Assembly: GCA_012517475.1 (NCBI GenBank)
Contig: JAAYUV010000100.1
Coordinates: 1 to 64,000 of the forward strand
From: Peptococcaceae bacterium
Lineage (GTDB): Bacteria; Bacillota; Desulfitobacteriia; Desulfitobacteriales; Syntrophobotulaceae
Direction: 5' to 3'
DNA length: 64,000 nt
Below, in pieces: positions 15,495 through 26,114 of the stretch. The translations under genes and the position numbers were made by a program. Position 1 is the stretch's first letter. Each line of letters begins with the position of its first letter. A model generated the notes under the pieces. The model saw only the letters and a list, made by a program, of their open reading frames with translations, made no database searches and was not told the origin of the DNA.

Positions 15495-16787
15495 TTAATG
15501 CATGCCGTTAGTTTCCAAACGAATGACGTTATAAATCTTATCAAGCTTGCTGTATGAACCCAGAGAATCCAAAGCCTGGCGAAGCTGCCCTTCTTTGCAG
15601 GGATGAGTCACAAGGACAATTTCCGCATTATTTTCCGGACGGGGTTTTTGGATAATGGAGTTAAAACTAATCCCTGCTTCGGCAAAGAATAAGGCCAGGG
15701 TAGCAAAGACCCGGGGTTCATCTTTCACTTTTAAGCGAATATAATATCCTGTTACGAAACTATCGGCGGCTTTGATCGGAGAATTCCGGTAACAGCCACA
15801 CCCGATTAAACCGGATGCTTTTCCTTCCATGTTTCTGACGATTTGGATAATGTCAGATACGACGGCACTCCCTGTAGGCAAAGATCCGGCACCCTTACCA
15901 TAAAACATGGTTTCTCCTACCGCATCACCTACCACGTAGACGGCGTTATACACTCCGCTTACTGTTGCCAGAGGATGTTTTTTGGGGAGGAGTGCGGGGT
16001 GAACCCTGATTTCGATTCCATCTCCCTGATTCTTGGCAATGGCAAGAAGTTTAATGACACAATCCAGTTCCGAAGCGTATTGAATATCGGCCGGAGAAAT
16101 TTTTGTGATCCCTTCCACAAATACGTCGTTAAATTTAACTCTTGTATTAAACGCCAAAGAGGAGAGGATAGCCAGTTTGCGCGCTGCGTCAAGTCCTTCC
16201 ACGTCTGCGGTTGGATCTGATTCGGCATAGCCAAGTTCCTGGGCTTCCTGAAGAACGTCGGCAAAATCACGTCCCTGTTCTGTCATTGCGGATAATATAT
16301 AGTTTGTAGTACCATTGATGATTCCGATTACAGAGGAAATGCTGTTGGCCGTTAAAGATTGCCTGATAGCGGCGATAATGGGGATACCTCCTGCTACGCT
16401 GGCTTCAAAGAACAGGTCCCGTCCATACTGATTGGCTGTATTCAGCAGCTCCTCACCATGAATGGCAAGTAAATCCTTATTGGCTGTAACCACATTCTTT
16501 CCATGTTGAAGGGCGGAAAGAATGTATGAACGGGCCGGTTCAATTCCGCCCATTACTTCTACAACAATATCTATTTCAGGATCATTCAGAATTTCATCAG
16601 GCTTGTCGGTAAAAGAAATCCCGTCACTGTAAGGTCTTTCTTTAAGAAGATTGCGGACTAACGCTTTTTTAACAGAGATATTGGAATGTGAGCGGGTATC
16701 AATATCATAGGGGTTATTCATCAGGATGGCGGCGACACCGCTCCCGACTGTTCCGAACCCCAATAAACCGATCTGGATCTTTCTCAT
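15495..16787 (-). CDS. hom: Homoserine dehydrogenase
   Basis: Reduces aspartate semialdehyde to homoserine with NAD(P)H, the entry to Thr and Met. 430 aa. The Rossmann start is IGLLGFGTVGSGVAAIL. The catalytic region contains FEASVAGGIPIIAAIRQSL and GIINGTTNYILS. A C-terminal ACT domain (RVFATLALFFAEAGISFNSI onward) suggests allosteric control, probably by threonine. ATG 16787 follows a TAGGAGGAAG ribosome-binding site. The gene is divergent from the ilv operon. Confidence 0.95.
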   Translation of the reverse strand: MRKIQIGLLGFGTVGSGVAAILMNNPYDIDTRSHSNISVKKALVRNLLKERPYSDGISFTDKPDEILNDPEIDIVVEVMGGIEPARSYILSALQHGKNVVTANKDLLAIHGEELLNTANQYGRDLFFEASVAGGIPIIAAIRQSLTANSISSVIGIINGTTNYILSAMTEQGRDFADVLQEAQELGYAESDPTADVEGLDAARKLAILSSLAFNTRVKFNDVFVEGITKISPADIQYASELDCVIKLLAIAKNQGDGIEIRVHPALLPKKHPLATVSGVYNAVYVVGDAVGETMFYGKGAGSLPTGSAVVSDIIQIVRNMEGKASGLIGCGCYRNSPIKAADSFVTGYYIRLKVKDEPRVFATLALFFAEAGISFNSIIQKPRPENNAEIVLVTHPCKEGQLRQALDSLGSYSKLDKIYNVIRLETNGMH

Positions 16788-16839
16788 GTTGACTTCCTCC
16801 TATCCTTGTCGAGTGAACAAGTGTTTATCTACAGTGGAC

Positions 16840-16868
16840 ATTATATCAACCTTACGCTATTTAGGCAA
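16840..16868 (-). promoter_or_regulatory. Sigma-A promoter of hom-thrB
   Basis: On the minus strand TTGCCT (16863-16868) and a perfect TATAAT (16840-16845) are separated by 17 bases. The start would be near 16833. The leader is only ~45 bases and contains a weak CTTGT/ACAAG hairpin. Confidence 0.7.
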
Positions 16869-16905
16869 GGTTTTTTTATAGGGGTGCGAAGTTTTATATA
16901 AAGTC

Positions 16906-16934
16906 TTGACACCGGCAACTGTATCATATACACT
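16906..16934 (+). promoter_or_regulatory. Likely promoter of the ilv-leu operon
   Basis: A perfect TTGACA (16906-16911) is followed after 17 bases by TACACT (16929-16934). A separate TATAAT at 16935-16940 is too far for this -35. The transcript would start about 150 bases before the ilvE remnant. Confidence 0.5.
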
Positions 16935-17094
16935 TATAATAATTTTGAGATGTGCTATAACAGTTAGTGCGCGAGTATAAATAGAGGTAAAGAATTTTTT
17001 TACTATTCGACATTATCTTTATAAATAGTTCTTAACATTTAAACCGAAAAGAAGTAAACTTAAGTAATATAAAGTTTTAGAGGGGAATGTACTT

Positions 17095-17265
17095 ATGATG
17101 ATTTACTCTAATGGAAAATTTGTTGACAGCCAAGATAAAAAATTAATTTTTCATCATGGCTTCCTTTACGAAGACGGAGTAATTGTCAAAGACCGAGTGG
17201 TGAAAACTCCCCTTCTTTATTCAGGTGTATTGAATATGAAAAAAAATCATTCCCTCAACCTCTAG
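17095..17265 (+). pseudogene. ilvE remnant (N-terminus of branched-chain aminotransferase), possibly now a leader peptide
   Basis: A 56-codon frame begins MMIYSNGKFVDSQDK and continues HHGFLYEDGVIV. This matches the conserved start of class IV aminotransferases such as IlvE ('IYINGEFV...DHGFLYGDGVFEG'). The PLP lysine and the rest of the ~290-residue enzyme are gone: after ~40 residues the sequence diverges and stops at TAG 17263-17265. AGAGGGG upstream is a good ribosome-binding site, so the peptide may be made. It ends CTC-AAC-CTC-TAG, with two leucine codons lying within a possible RNA stem. It sits where ilvE is often found, at the head of an ilv operon. Confidence 0.65.
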
Positions 17266-17337
17266 AACAGAGGGTATATCGTCTATCTCAGGGGACATTC
17301 CCTCCTCAAGATGAATACCAGGAGGGATGTCCCTTTA
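17252..17337 (+). promoter_or_regulatory. Attenuator-like leader hairpins before ilvD
   Basis: GGGACAT-T-CCCTCCT (17292-17306) pairs with AGGAGGGATGTCCC (17320-17333) over 14 base pairs with one bulged T, followed by TTTATAA. GAGGG (17270-17274) can pair either with CCCTC in the end of the upstream reading frame (17252-17256) or with CCCTC in the 3' hairpin (17300-17304). That gives the 1:2, 2:3, 3:4 layout of a classical attenuator. The U-tract is only three bases, so termination may be weak. No T-box motif is present here. Confidence 0.45.
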
Positions 17338-17362
17338 TAACTATCAGGAAGGAAGTGCGCTT

Positions 17363-19060
17363 ATGAACAGTGATACTGTGAAAAAGGGAATTGACAGGGC
17401 TCCGCATCGGTCTCTTTTTAAAGCGCTTGGTCTGACAGATCGCGAAATAGAAAGACCGCTTGTGGGGATTGTGAATTCATTTAATGAATTAGTGCCGGGA
17501 CATATGCACCTTCGTCAAATAGCAGAGGCTGTTAAATCCGGGGTTCGGGAAAATGGCGGCACCCCGCTTGAATTTCCAACCATCGGAGTTTGTGACGGAA
17601 TTGCAATGGGGCATATTGGAATGCATTTTTCCCTGGCAAGCAGGGAATTAATTGCTGATTCCATAGAGATTATGGCCAGAGCCCATGGTCTGGATGCTTT
17701 GGTCTTCATCCCAAGCTGTGATAAGGTTGTTCCCGGAATGCTGATGGCCGCCGTGCGGCTGAATCTTCCTTCCATTGTTGTAAGCGGTGGACCGATGCTC
17801 CCCGGACGTTTCAAAGGGGAAGAAGTCAACCTGATCACGCTGTTTGAAGCAGTCGGAAAGGTACACAGCGGGCAGGAAAACGAAGAGTGGCTCAAAGGGA
17901 TGGAAGAAAAAGCATGCCCTACCTGCGGGTCCTGTGCAGGCATGTTTACTGCAAATTCCATGAATTGTCTTACTGAAGTCCTGGGTTTAGCCTTACCCGG
18001 CAATGGTACGATCCCCGCCGTGTATTCCGAAAGGATCGTGCTGGCGAAGGAAAGCGGGTACCAGGTTATGAATCTTTTGAGGGCTGATGTCCGGCCCAGG
18101 GACATTGTGACCAGAGCATCCATTATGAACGGAATCGCGGCGGATATGGCTTTGGGCTGTTCCACCAATACCATTCTCCACCTTCCGGCCATTGCTTTTG
18201 AAGGGGAGATTGAATTCGATTTGTCAGTTATCAATGAAATTAATGACCGAACACCTCAAATCTGCAAGCTGAGTCCTGCGCTAAACGGGCATTATCTGGT
18301 TGACCTGAACGAAGCAGGCGGTATTAGTGCCGTTCTGAAAACCTTGTTGGATGCCGGTCTAATAGACGGATCGGTTAAGACGGTATCCGGTGTGACGATG
18401 GCTGAAAGACTAGCCGATGCCAAAATCAAAGACTTTCATATTATTCATCCTCTGGATACGCCTTATTCCCAAAAAGGCGGCTTAAGTATTCTTTTTGGGG
18501 ACCTGGCGCCGGATGGAGCAGTTATAAAAGTAGGCGCCCTGGCTAATAGGGATATTGTTTTTGAAGGAACAGCAAAAGTATATGATGGTGAGGTTCCTGC
18601 CGCCGACGCAATTCGCAACGGGGAAATTAAAGCTGGCGATGTTTTGATCATCCGCTATGAAGGACCGCGCGGGGGGCCGGGTATGAGAGAAATGCTGGGG
18701 CCAACTTCAACCTTAGCCGGTATGGGACTGGACGCATCTGTCGCTCTTTTAACCGATGGCCGTTTTTCAGGCGGCAGCAGGGGGCTTTCCATCGGGCATA
18801 TTGCACCGGAAGCAGCGCTTGGCGGGGAGATCGCTTTTGTTGAAGATGGGGATATCATTCGGATTGATTTGGTAAAACGGACAATTGACTGGCTGCTGCC
18901 CGAAGAGGAAAAAGCGAAAAGAAGAAAAAATTTCTCGCCTGAAAAGGGACTGGCCAAAGCTTATGAAGTTGCAGGAAGAACCGGTTATCTGGGGCGCTAT
19001 GCTAAGTTTGTTCAATCAGCAAATAAAGGAGCTGCCTTTAAGACGTCTAAGGAGGATTAG
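17363..19060 (+). CDS. ilvD: Dihydroxy-acid dehydratase
   Basis: Third step of Val/Ile synthesis; dehydrates dihydroxy-isovalerate and -methylvalerate using an Fe-S cluster. I chose ATG 17363 (GGAAGGAAG ribosome-binding site), giving 565 aa. An in-frame ATG at 17327 lies within the leader hairpin. Cluster and active-site motifs are [31 protein letters not shown] and [22 protein letters not shown]. It is the first complete gene of an eight-gene operon. Confidence 0.95.
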   Translation: MNSDTVKKGIDRAPHRSLFKALGLTDREIERPLVGIVNSFNELVPGHMHLRQIAEAVKSGVRENGGTPLEFPTIGVCDGIAMGHIGMHFSLASRELIADSIEIMARAHGLDALVFIPSCDKVVPGMLMAAVRLNLPSIVVSGGPMLPGRFKGEEVNLITLFEAVGKVHSGQENEEWLKGMEEKACPTCGSCAGMFTANSMNCLTEVLGLALPGNGTIPAVYSERIVLAKESGYQVMNLLRADVRPRDIVTRASIMNGIAADMALGCSTNTILHLPAIAFEGEIEFDLSVINEINDRTPQICKLSPALNGHYLVDLNEAGGISAVLKTLLDAGLIDGSVKTVSGVTMAERLADAKIKDFHIIHPLDTPYSQKGGLSILFGDLAPDGAVIKVGALANRDIVFEGTAKVYDGEVPAADAIRNGEIKAGDVLIIRYEGPRGGPGMREMLGPTSTLAGMGLDASVALLTDGRFSGGSRGLSIGHIAPEAALGGEIAFVEDGDIIRIDLVKRTIDWLLPEEEKAKRRKNFSPEKGLAKAYEVAGRTGYLGRYAKFVQSANKGAAFKTSKED

Positions 19061-19062
19061 GT

Positions 19063-20814
19063 ATGAGTAAATCCATTGACGAAATCTTAACAGCGAGAGA
19101 CCCTGAAACCACCTGGGAAGATGAAGAAAGCCTTTCATTAACATCCTGCAATGGAGCAAAAGTTCTTTTGGATGTGTTAGCCAATGAAGGGGTTGAAGTC
19201 ATCTTCGGCTATCCGGGAGGATCTTTGCTGACGCTGTATGATGCGCTTCTTGACAGCCCGATCAAACATGTCCTGCCACGGCATGAACAAACCTGTGTAC
19301 ATGCGGCGGATGCTTATGCCAGGGTAAGCGGGAAGGTAGGAGTCTGTATGGCAACATCCGGGCCGGGGGCGGCAAATCTTGTTACCGGAATTGCCAATGC
19401 CTATATGGATTCTATTCCGATGGTGATTATTACCGGACAAGTACCGACCCATCTATTAGGAAGTGACTCCTTTCAGGAAGTGGATATCACTGGGATGACC
19501 TTTCCGATAACAAAGCACTCCTACCTTGTTAAAGACGCCAAGGATATTCCCCGAATTGTAAAAGAAGCTTTTCATATCGCGGGAACAGGGAGGCCTGGGC
19601 CGGTTTTGATTGATCTGCCGAAAAACATTATGGCAGCTGAGGTAGTCGATCCGCACCCACCAAAAGTATCGCTGAAAAGCTATAAGTTTTTTACCAAAGG
19701 AAATTCCGGCCAGATTGAAGAAGCGGCAAGGGCTTTAGTACAAAGCAAGAAGCCTGTGGTCTATGCCGGCGGGGGAGTTATCACCTCAGGCGCAGGACCT
19801 GTTCTTCAGGAGCTGATTGAAAAAGCCAATATCCCTGCCGTTACTACCCTTATGGGGATTGGGAGTGTTCCTGCCGGGCATTCCAATCTTTTGGGGATGG
19901 TTGGAATGCATGGTACGATCACCGCAAACCTGGCGGTCAACGACTGTGACCTATTAATTGCTGTCGGGGTCCGTTTTGATGACAGGGTTACAAGCGGGCT
20001 GAAACACCGTTTTGCAACAAAAGCCAAGGTTATTCATATTGATATCGATCCTGCTGAGATCGGCAAAGTGATCAGGGCGCATATTCCAATTGTGGGTGAT
20101 GCCCGTCTTGTTCTGGAAGAGTTGATACAAAAGGTAACTCCTCCAAATATTCCGGAGTGGTGGGAGCAATTACGCCTTTGGCAAAAGGAGTATCCGCTTC
20201 AATATGAACAGGATGGCCGTTTGAATCCGCAGACCATTCTCGAAGCCATGGGGAGAATCGGGGGAGAGAACGCGATTGTTGCCACAGATGTAGGGCAACA
20301 CCAGATGTGGGCTGCCCAGTTTTATCCCGTAAGTAACGGGAGACAATTTATAACAAGCGCAGGCTTGGGAACCATGGGTTTTGGTTTTCCGGCGGCAATC
20401 GGCGCACAGATCGCGAAACCCGATAGTCTGGTTTTTCTCGTTACGGGAGACGGATCTTTTCAAATGAATATTCAGGAGCTGGCGACCACCGTTCAGTATA
20501 ATCTTCCTATTAAAATTATCCTCATGAATAACGGTGTCCTGGGGATGGTAAAACAGTGGCAAAAGATGTTTTATAAAGAACGGTTCAGCCAGATTCAGCT
20601 TCATGCCAACCCAGACTTTATCAAAGTTGCGGAAGCGTATGGCATTAAAGGGATACGGGTTGAAAGTGCCGGGCAGGTAGAAGCTGCCCTGCTCGAAGCA
20701 TTGGCTGTTCCCGGACCGGTTTTGCTTGATTTTACGATTTCCCCGGATGAAGTTGTTCTTCCGATGGTTCCTCCCGGGAAAGCCATTACTGAGATTCTGG
20801 GAGGTAAAGTATAA
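19063..20814 (+). CDS. ilvB: Acetolactate synthase large subunit (first copy)
   Basis: Thiamine-diphosphate enzyme that condenses pyruvate with pyruvate or 2-oxobutyrate. ATG 19063 has AAGGAGG and follows ilvD by 2 bases. 583 aa. There is an acidic N-terminal extension of ~28 residues before the usual start ([23 protein letters not shown]). The catalytic Glu is in [17 protein letters not shown]. The ThDP-binding [12 protein letters not shown] is followed by the [12 protein letters not shown] motif. FAD-binding features such as GVRFDDRV are present. A second copy is at 56849-58540. Confidence 0.94.
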   Translation: MSKSIDEILTARDPETTWEDEESLSLTSCNGAKVLLDVLANEGVEVIFGYPGGSLLTLYDALLDSPIKHVLPRHEQTCVHAADAYARVSGKVGVCMATSGPGAANLVTGIANAYMDSIPMVIITGQVPTHLLGSDSFQEVDITGMTFPITKHSYLVKDAKDIPRIVKEAFHIAGTGRPGPVLIDLPKNIMAAEVVDPHPPKVSLKSYKFFTKGNSGQIEEAARALVQSKKPVVYAGGGVITSGAGPVLQELIEKANIPAVTTLMGIGSVPAGHSNLLGMVGMHGTITANLAVNDCDLLIAVGVRFDDRVTSGLKHRFATKAKVIHIDIDPAEIGKVIRAHIPIVGDARLVLEELIQKVTPPNIPEWWEQLRLWQKEYPLQYEQDGRLNPQTILEAMGRIGGENAIVATDVGQHQMWAAQFYPVSNGRQFITSAGLGTMGFGFPAAIGAQIAKPDSLVFLVTGDGSFQMNIQELATTVQYNLPIKIILMNNGVLGMVKQWQKMFYKERFSQIQLHANPDFIKVAEAYGIKGIRVESAGQVEAALLEALAVPGPVLLDFTISPDEVVLPMVPPGKAITEILGGKV

Positions 20815-21293
20815 TGCTGCATACATTAGCGGTACTTGTAGAGAATAATCCCGGGGTTCTCGCCCGCATCTCCGGTTTGTTTGCGCGGCGGGCCTATAAT
20901 ATTTACAGTTTGACAGTATGTCAGACTGAAAATCCGAGTATATCTTTAATGACCATTGTTGTCGAGGGGGACAGCCAGGTTATTGAGCAAGTGACCAAAC
21001 AACTGCATAAACTTGTTGTTGTTCATAAGGTTTCCAACTTGAGTAACGAAGCAGTGGTGGACAGGGAACTTGCCTTAATCAGAGTGAAAGTCAGGTCGGA
21101 AACAAGGCTTGAAGTTCTACAGACAGTGGATATTTTCAGAGGACGGGTTGTTGATATGGGAAGGAGCAATCTAACCATTGAATTAACCGGGGATGAGGAT
21201 AAGATTAACGCCTTTATCCGTACCATGCGGCCTTACGGGATTCTGGAACTGGTCAGAACCGGTAAGATTGCCATTGCCCGCTCTGATAATTAA
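20814..21293 (+). CDS. ilvN: Acetolactate synthase small (regulatory) subunit, first copy
   Basis: ACT-domain regulatory partner of IlvB, conferring valine feedback. ATG 20814 overlaps the ilvB stop. 159 aa. The N-terminus HTLAVLVENNPGVLARISGLFARRAYNI is the ACT domain, and the C-terminal domain (RELALIRVKV, ILELVRTGKIAIAR) follows the family pattern. Confidence 0.94.
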   Translation: MLHTLAVLVENNPGVLARISGLFARRAYNIYSLTVCQTENPSISLMTIVVEGDSQVIEQVTKQLHKLVVVHKVSNLSNEAVVDRELALIRVKVRSETRLEVLQTVDIFRGRVVDMGRSNLTIELTGDEDKINAFIRTMRPYGILELVRTGKIAIARSDN

Positions 21294-21352
21294 ATAATAT
21301 CAATGCTAATCTAAAGACCTTTTGAATTTATATGTTAGGAGAGTTGAGAATT

Positions 21353-22351
21353 ATGGCAAAGATTTATTATGATTCCGATGCGGATCTGGGAATCCTCCAA
21401 GGAAAAACGATTGCAGTGATGGGGTGGGGAAGTCAGGGGCATGCCCAATCTCAGAATCTTCATGACTCCGGGCTGGATGTATTGGTTGGTTTGCGTAAAG
21501 GAAGTGCCCGCTGGAAGGAAGCTGAAGAAGCAGGTCTAAAAGTGATGACAGTATCTGAAGCCGCTGCTCAGGCCGATATTATCCAGATCCTTCTTCCGGA
21601 TGAACAACAGGGAAAAGTTTACCGGGAAGAAATCGCACCTCATATGAAATCCGGAAAAGTACTGGTGTTTTCTCACGGTTTCAATATTCATTTCGGACAG
21701 ATCGTTCCCCCTGCGGATGTCGATGTCATTATGGTTGCTCCCAAGAGCCCGGGACATCTCGTCCGCCGTACTTATGAAGAAGGAGCCGGAACGCCGGGGC
21801 TGATTGCAGTATATCAGGATGCCACAGGCAATGCCCATCAAATTGGCCTTGCTTATGCCAAGGGAATAGGCTGCACCAGAGCGGGACTTTTGGAAACCAC
21901 TTTCAAAGAAGAAACCGAAACCGACTTATTTGGAGAGCAAGTGGTTCTTTGCGGCGGTGTCAGCGAGCTGGTCAGAGCCGGATTTGATACCTTGGTAGAA
22001 GCGGGATACCAGCCTGAAAGCGCTTATTTCGAATGTTTGCATGAATTAAAGCTCATTGTAGATCTCATGTATGAAGGCGGAATCAGTATGATGCGCTATT
22101 CCATTTCCGATACGGCGCAGTATGGGGACCTGATGATCGGCAGAAGAATTATTACCGAAGAAACCCGGGAGGAAATGCGACAGGTGCTGTCGGAAATTCA
22201 AACCGGAGAATTTGCAAGAAACTGGCTCTTAGAAAACCAAGTCGGAAGACCGGTATTTAACGCCATGACCAAAATAGATGCGGAACACCCTATCGAGCAG
22301 GTTGGAAAAGAACTTCGTTCTATGATGCCTTGGCTTAAGAAAAAGAAATAA
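21353..22351 (+). CDS. ilvC: Ketol-acid reductoisomerase (class I)
   Basis: Isomerises and reduces acetolactate or acetohydroxybutyrate. I chose ATG 21353 with TTAGGAGAG upstream. An in-frame ATG 7 codons earlier overlaps that site. 332 aa, short class I type. The nucleotide loop is [19 protein letters not shown], followed by GLRKGSARW, whose Arg and Ser suggest NADPH use. Mg-binding Glu/Asp are in [12 protein letters not shown] and [16 protein letters not shown]. Confidence 0.95.
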   Translation: MAKIYYDSDADLGILQGKTIAVMGWGSQGHAQSQNLHDSGLDVLVGLRKGSARWKEAEEAGLKVMTVSEAAAQADIIQILLPDEQQGKVYREEIAPHMKSGKVLVFSHGFNIHFGQIVPPADVDVIMVAPKSPGHLVRRTYEEGAGTPGLIAVYQDATGNAHQIGLAYAKGIGCTRAGLLETTFKEETETDLFGEQVVLCGGVSELVRAGFDTLVEAGYQPESAYFECLHELKLIVDLMYEGGISMMRYSISDTAQYGDLMIGRRIITEETREEMRQVLSEIQTGEFARNWLLENQVGRPVFNAMTKIDAEHPIEQVGKELRSMMPWLKKKK

Positions 22352-22383
22352 CTATATTAATTGATCGAAATAGCAATTGTATT

Positions 22384-22714
22384 ACTAGTAGATTCATTCC
22401 AAAGTAGTGATAACTAAAAAAGCTTTCACTAACCCCAGATTAGTCTCTGTAATGGATGGATAGCGTGAAGCGCGTTACGCATGCGTAACGGGATGCGGAG
22501 CGCGGCTGTTTCGATGCGTGAAGGCTGATAATGCCTTCACGGGAAGGCCTAGTGCGGCGATGCCATGGATGGCAGGGAGCTGCTCGCCACGGACGGTCGT
22601 AAAGGCCCAGCAGGTCTTTACGCTGCCGAAAGTGTCTATCCATTACAGAGACCTGCTCGGATAAAACGAATTGATGTCAATATATTAACGCGATTTACGA
22701 ATCGATCTACTAGT
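22384..22714. repeat. Outer inverted repeat around element B between ilvC and leuA
   Basis: ACTAGTAGATTC (22384-22395) faces GAATCGATCTACTAGT (22699-22714). They pair over the 10 outer bases and again over GATTC/GAATC. They bracket palindromic element B and fill most of the 390-bp gap between ilvC and leuA. No gene is visible in the gap. Confidence 0.5.
22443..22652. repeat. Multi-hairpin palindromic element B (about 210 bp)
   Basis: The terminal arms GTCTCTGTAATGGAT (22443-22457) and ATCCATTACAGAGAC (22638-22652) pair perfectly. Internal hairpins include CGTTACGCATGCGTAACG (22473-22490), CGTGAAGGCTGATAATGCCTTCACG (as two arms, CGTGAAGG and CCTTCACG), TGCCATGGATGGCA (22561-22574), and CGTAAAGGCC against GGTCTTTACG (22608-22622). 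The layout matches elements A and C, with base changes on both sides of the same stem pairs. It lies within a probable operon in the direction of transcription, so it would be carried on the ilv-leu mRNA. Confidence 0.85.
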
Positions 22715-22741
22715 CAATAAGCTGAGAGAGGAGGTTGCACA

Positions 22742-24289
22742 ATGCGCCGCATAGAATTTTTTGATACGACTTTGAGGGACGGGGAGCAATCCCCCGGAGT
22801 AGCATTGAATATGGAAGAAAAGCTGCAGATCGCTCGTCAACTGGAAAAACTAGGGGTTGATGTCATCGAGGCTGGTTTCCCGATTACCTCCCCCGGAGAT
22901 TTTCAGGCTGTTTCCATCATTGCAGAGAATGTGAGGCAGACAACGATCGCTGCTCTGGCCCGGGCTGAAGCGAAAGACATCGAGAGGGCCTGGGAGGCAA
23001 TCCAAAAAGCTGAGAGCCCCCGGATTCATACATTTATTGCTACTTCTCCCATCCACATGCAGTATAAGCTGAGGAAGAACCCCGATCAGGTTTTGGAACA
23101 AGCCAAGTTTGCCGTAGAACTTGCCAAGTCCAAGGTAACCGACGTTGAGTTCAGTGCGGAGGACGCTTCCCGAAGCGATGTGGAGTTTTTGGGGAGAATT
23201 TTCTCAATTGCCATTCAAGCGGGGGCTACAGTTATTAATATTCCTGATACGGTCGGTTACGCCATGCCCGATGAGTTTGCCGCTTTTGTGAAAGCCGTGA
23301 TGGAGAGAACCAAGGGAATAGAAAAAGTGAAGGTCAGTGTACACTGTCATAATGACCTTGGTCTTGCAGTAGCTAATTCCCTTGCTGCAGTCAGGGTTGG
23401 CATTCACCAGATCGAATGTGCCGTAAATGGATTAGGGGAAAGAGCCGGAAATGCTGCGCTGGAAGAAATTGCAATGGCTTTGCATACCCGTAAAGATTCT
23501 TATGGGATTGAAACCGGAATAGTTTCCAAGGAAATTTCCCGAACCAGCAGTATGGTAAGCCGTTTGACAGGGATGAGGATTCAGCATAACAAGGCGGTAG
23601 TAGGAAAAAATGCTTTTATGCATGAATCGGGAATTCACCAGGACGGCGTTCTTAAAGAGAGATCCACCTACGAGATTATGTCTCCTGAGTCCATCGGACT
23701 TGAGATGAATACCATTGTCCTGGGGAAACACTCCGGCAGGCATGCTGTAAAGCAGTCCATAGAAGAACTTGGACTGGATGTTTCAGACAATCGGTTTGAA
23801 AAACTTTTTGAGGATTTTAAGATTCTTGCTGAGAAAAAGAAAATTATCACCGCGGCTGATCTCTTTGCCCTTGCCGATACACAGCATATGACAGAAGAAC
23901 TGTCCCTGGATTATTGGCAAATATTAAGCGGCAACAACTTAAAACCTACAGCCACCATCGGCCTGTGGCATAAAAACGGAGATAATGATGAAGAACTTGT
24001 AAAAGCCGCTTATGGAGACGGTCCTGTTGCTGCAGCTTATAAAGCCATTGATAAGATCATCGGTGTGGATGGAAGATTGCTGAACTATTCACTTCAAGCT
24101 ATCGACAGTGGTGAGGATTCCCAGGGTGAAGTGACGGTAACCGTAAAATTTGGAGATCATACTGTTGCCGGAAGAGGAATCAGTACCGATATTATCGAAG
24201 CAAGCCTCAAAGCTTATCTCCATGCCGTGAATAGAGCCCTGGACAAAGGGTGGATCTCGGTTAAAAATCGGGAAAAACAAAATATTTAA
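22742..24289 (+). CDS. leuA: 2-isopropylmalate synthase
   Basis: First committed step of leucine synthesis, joining acetyl-CoA to 2-oxoisovalerate. 515 aa. ATG 22742 follows GAGAGGAGG. The catalytic start is [15 protein letters not shown], with metal ligands in [14 protein letters not shown] and [14 protein letters not shown]. The C-terminal LeuA regulatory domain (~390-515) is present and likely senses leucine. Element B separates it from ilvC. Confidence 0.95.
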   Translation: MRRIEFFDTTLRDGEQSPGVALNMEEKLQIARQLEKLGVDVIEAGFPITSPGDFQAVSIIAENVRQTTIAALARAEAKDIERAWEAIQKAESPRIHTFIATSPIHMQYKLRKNPDQVLEQAKFAVELAKSKVTDVEFSAEDASRSDVEFLGRIFSIAIQAGATVINIPDTVGYAMPDEFAAFVKAVMERTKGIEKVKVSVHCHNDLGLAVANSLAAVRVGIHQIECAVNGLGERAGNAALEEIAMALHTRKDSYGIETGIVSKEISRTSSMVSRLTGMRIQHNKAVVGKNAFMHESGIHQDGVLKERSTYEIMSPESIGLEMNTIVLGKHSGRHAVKQSIEELGLDVSDNRFEKLFEDFKILAEKKKIITAADLFALADTQHMTEELSLDYWQILSGNNLKPTATIGLWHKNGDNDEELVKAAYGDGPVAAAYKAIDKIIGVDGRLLNYSLQAIDSGEDSQGEVTVTVKFGDHTVAGRGISTDIIEASLKAYLHAVNRALDKGWISVKNREKQNI

Positions 24290-24358
24290 TGTAGCAAATA
24301 CCCGTGAAGAGATAATATGATAGTAGAAAATTTAAACAGTAAAAGGGGGTATGTTCCT

Positions 24359-25633
24359 GTGGGGATGACAATCGCTGAAAAAATCCTTGCCGCACATGCC
24401 GGGTTAGATCACGTCGTTCCGGGAGAAATCATTAACGCCAAACTGGATTTGGTATTGGCTAATGATATCACAGGGCCGTTTGCCATACAGGAATTCGAAA
24501 AACTTGGTGTTGATAAGGTATTTGATAAAGAGAAAGTGGCGATGGTTCCGGACCATTTTACACCGAACAAGGATATCGCCTCAGCTGAACAAAGCAAGAT
24601 CATTAAGGATTTTTCCAAGAGACATCATCTTACGCATTATTGGGAAGCCGGACGGGTTGGTATTGAACATTGTCTTCTCCCGGAGCAAGGAGTCGTTCTG
24701 CCCGGAGACCTGATTATCGGGGCTGATTCTCATACGTGTACCTATGGCGCGTTAGGGGCTTTTGCCACAGGGGTCGGAAGCACGGATTGCGGTGCGGCGA
24801 TGGCAACCGGTGAGGCTTGGTTCCGTGTACCCGAGTCGTTAAAATTCGTGTTTAACGGTTCCCGGTTTCAGCCTTGGGTGGGCGGTAAGGATTTAATTCT
24901 GTACATGATTGGTAAAATCGGTGTTGATGGAGCAAGGTATAAGGCCATGGAATTTACAGGCGAAGGAATCAGAAATCTTTCCATGGATAACCGCTTGACC
25001 ATGTGCAATATGGCCGTTGAAGCAGGGGCAAAAGCAGGGATTATCGAACCTGATGAAATTACCCTGAACTACGTAAAGACAAGAGCTAAAAGAGAATATA
25101 AAATCTATCACAGTGATCCCGATGCAAATTATGAAAAGATATTTGAATTGAATAGTGCAGATATTCCGCTTCAAGTGGCTTTTCCGCATCTGCCTGAAAA
25201 TACAAAATCAGTGGATGAAGCAAGCGGTATAAAGATTGACCAGGTTGTAATCGGATCTTGTACCAACGGACGTTTGGAGGATTTGGAAATAACAGCCAAA
25301 ATCTTAAAGGGCAAAAAGGTTCATCCTGAAATCCGGTGTCTGATTTTCCCGGGAACACGGGATATTTATCTGGAAGCTCTTCGCCGCGGTTGGATTGAAA
25401 CTATGATTGAAGCCGGCGCTGCGGTGAGTACTCCTACCTGCGGACCTTGTCTGGGCGGACATATGGGGATATTGGCCAAAGGAGAACGTGCCTTATCGAC
25501 AACGAACCGTAATTTTGTCGGCCGGATGGGGCATCCGCAAAGTGAAGTTTACCTGTGTAATCCTGCTGTGGCGGCTGCTTCCGCTGTCCGCGGGGAGATC
25601 GTTCATCCCAGGGAGGTAGTGAATAATGGGTAA
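24359..25633 (+). CDS. leuC: 3-isopropylmalate dehydratase large subunit
   Basis: Aconitase-family [4Fe-4S] enzyme that isomerises isopropylmalate. I chose GTG 24359 (AAAAGGGGGT 8 bases upstream), which gives the family's usual start [11 protein letters not shown]. Longer in-frame starts reach back to 24317. About 424 aa, the shorter type. The cluster cysteines are in [14 protein letters not shown] and the [13 protein letters not shown] pair. It overlaps leuD by 8 bases. Confidence 0.93.
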   Translation: MGMTIAEKILAAHAGLDHVVPGEIINAKLDLVLANDITGPFAIQEFEKLGVDKVFDKEKVAMVPDHFTPNKDIASAEQSKIIKDFSKRHHLTHYWEAGRVGIEHCLLPEQGVVLPGDLIIGADSHTCTYGALGAFATGVGSTDCGAAMATGEAWFRVPESLKFVFNGSRFQPWVGGKDLILYMIGKIGVDGARYKAMEFTGEGIRNLSMDNRLTMCNMAVEAGAKAGIIEPDEITLNYVKTRAKREYKIYHSDPDANYEKIFELNSADIPLQVAFPHLPENTKSVDEASGIKIDQVVIGSCTNGRLEDLEITAKILKGKKVHPEIRCLIFPGTRDIYLEALRRGWIETMIEAGAAVSTPTCGPCLGGHMGILAKGERALSTTNRNFVGRMGHPQSEVYLCNPAVAAASAVRGEIVHPREVVNNG

Positions 25634-26114
25634 AGCATGGAAATTTGGTCATGATATTGATACGGATGTCATTATACCGGCGCGTTACCTGAATAGTTCC
25701 GACCCGGCTTTTTTGGCGGCGCACTGTATGGAAGATGCGGATACTTCTTTTGCCCAAAAAGTTCAGGATGGAGATATTATTGTTGGCGGGAAGAATTTCG
25801 GCTGCGGATCTTCAAGAGAACATGCCCCGGTTGCTATCAAAGCGGCGAAGGTGAAAGCGGTTATTGCCGAATCCTATGCTCGGATTTTTTACCGGAATTC
25901 CCTGAATATTGGGATGCCCATCCTGGAATGCCCCGAAGCTGTGGCCGGAATTGATAACGGGGATGAGGTGGATGTGGACCTTTCCAGCGGTCAGATCAGA
26001 AATCTTACAAAGGGAACCTCATTTCAGGCCAGACCTTTTCCGGTGTTCATGCAGGATCTTATCAAGGCAGGCGGTTTGATTCCATATGTAAAGGGGAATA
26101 GGAAGAATGCCTAA
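25626..26114 (+). CDS. leuD: 3-isopropylmalate dehydratase small subunit
   Basis: Swivelling-domain partner of LeuC, 162 aa. The start is ATG 25626 inside the end of leuC, behind GGGAGGT. Key motifs are [13 protein letters not shown] and [15 protein letters not shown]. It overlaps leuB by 8 bases, so leuC, leuD and leuB are translationally coupled. Confidence 0.95.
   Translation: MGKAWKFGHDIDTDVIIPARYLNSSDPAFLAAHCMEDADTSFAQKVQDGDIIVGGKNFGCGSSREHAPVAIKAAKVKAVIAESYARIFYRNSLNIGMPILECPEAVAGIDNGDEVDVDLSSGQIRNLTKGTSFQARPFPVFMQDLIKAGGLIPYVKGNRKNA

Noticed and set aside
17327-17362. Longer start for ilvD at ATG 17327
   Set aside because: It lies inside the leader hairpin. ATG 17363 has a good ribosome-binding site and gives the normal family start.
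16940-17362. T-box before the ilv operon
   Set aside because: No core motif of the GGTGG-x-ACCGCG type is present. Only the one at 27458 qualifies.
20170-20826. 218-codon minus-strand frame
   Set aside because: It is a shadow of ilvB in the opposite strand, with no family resemblance.
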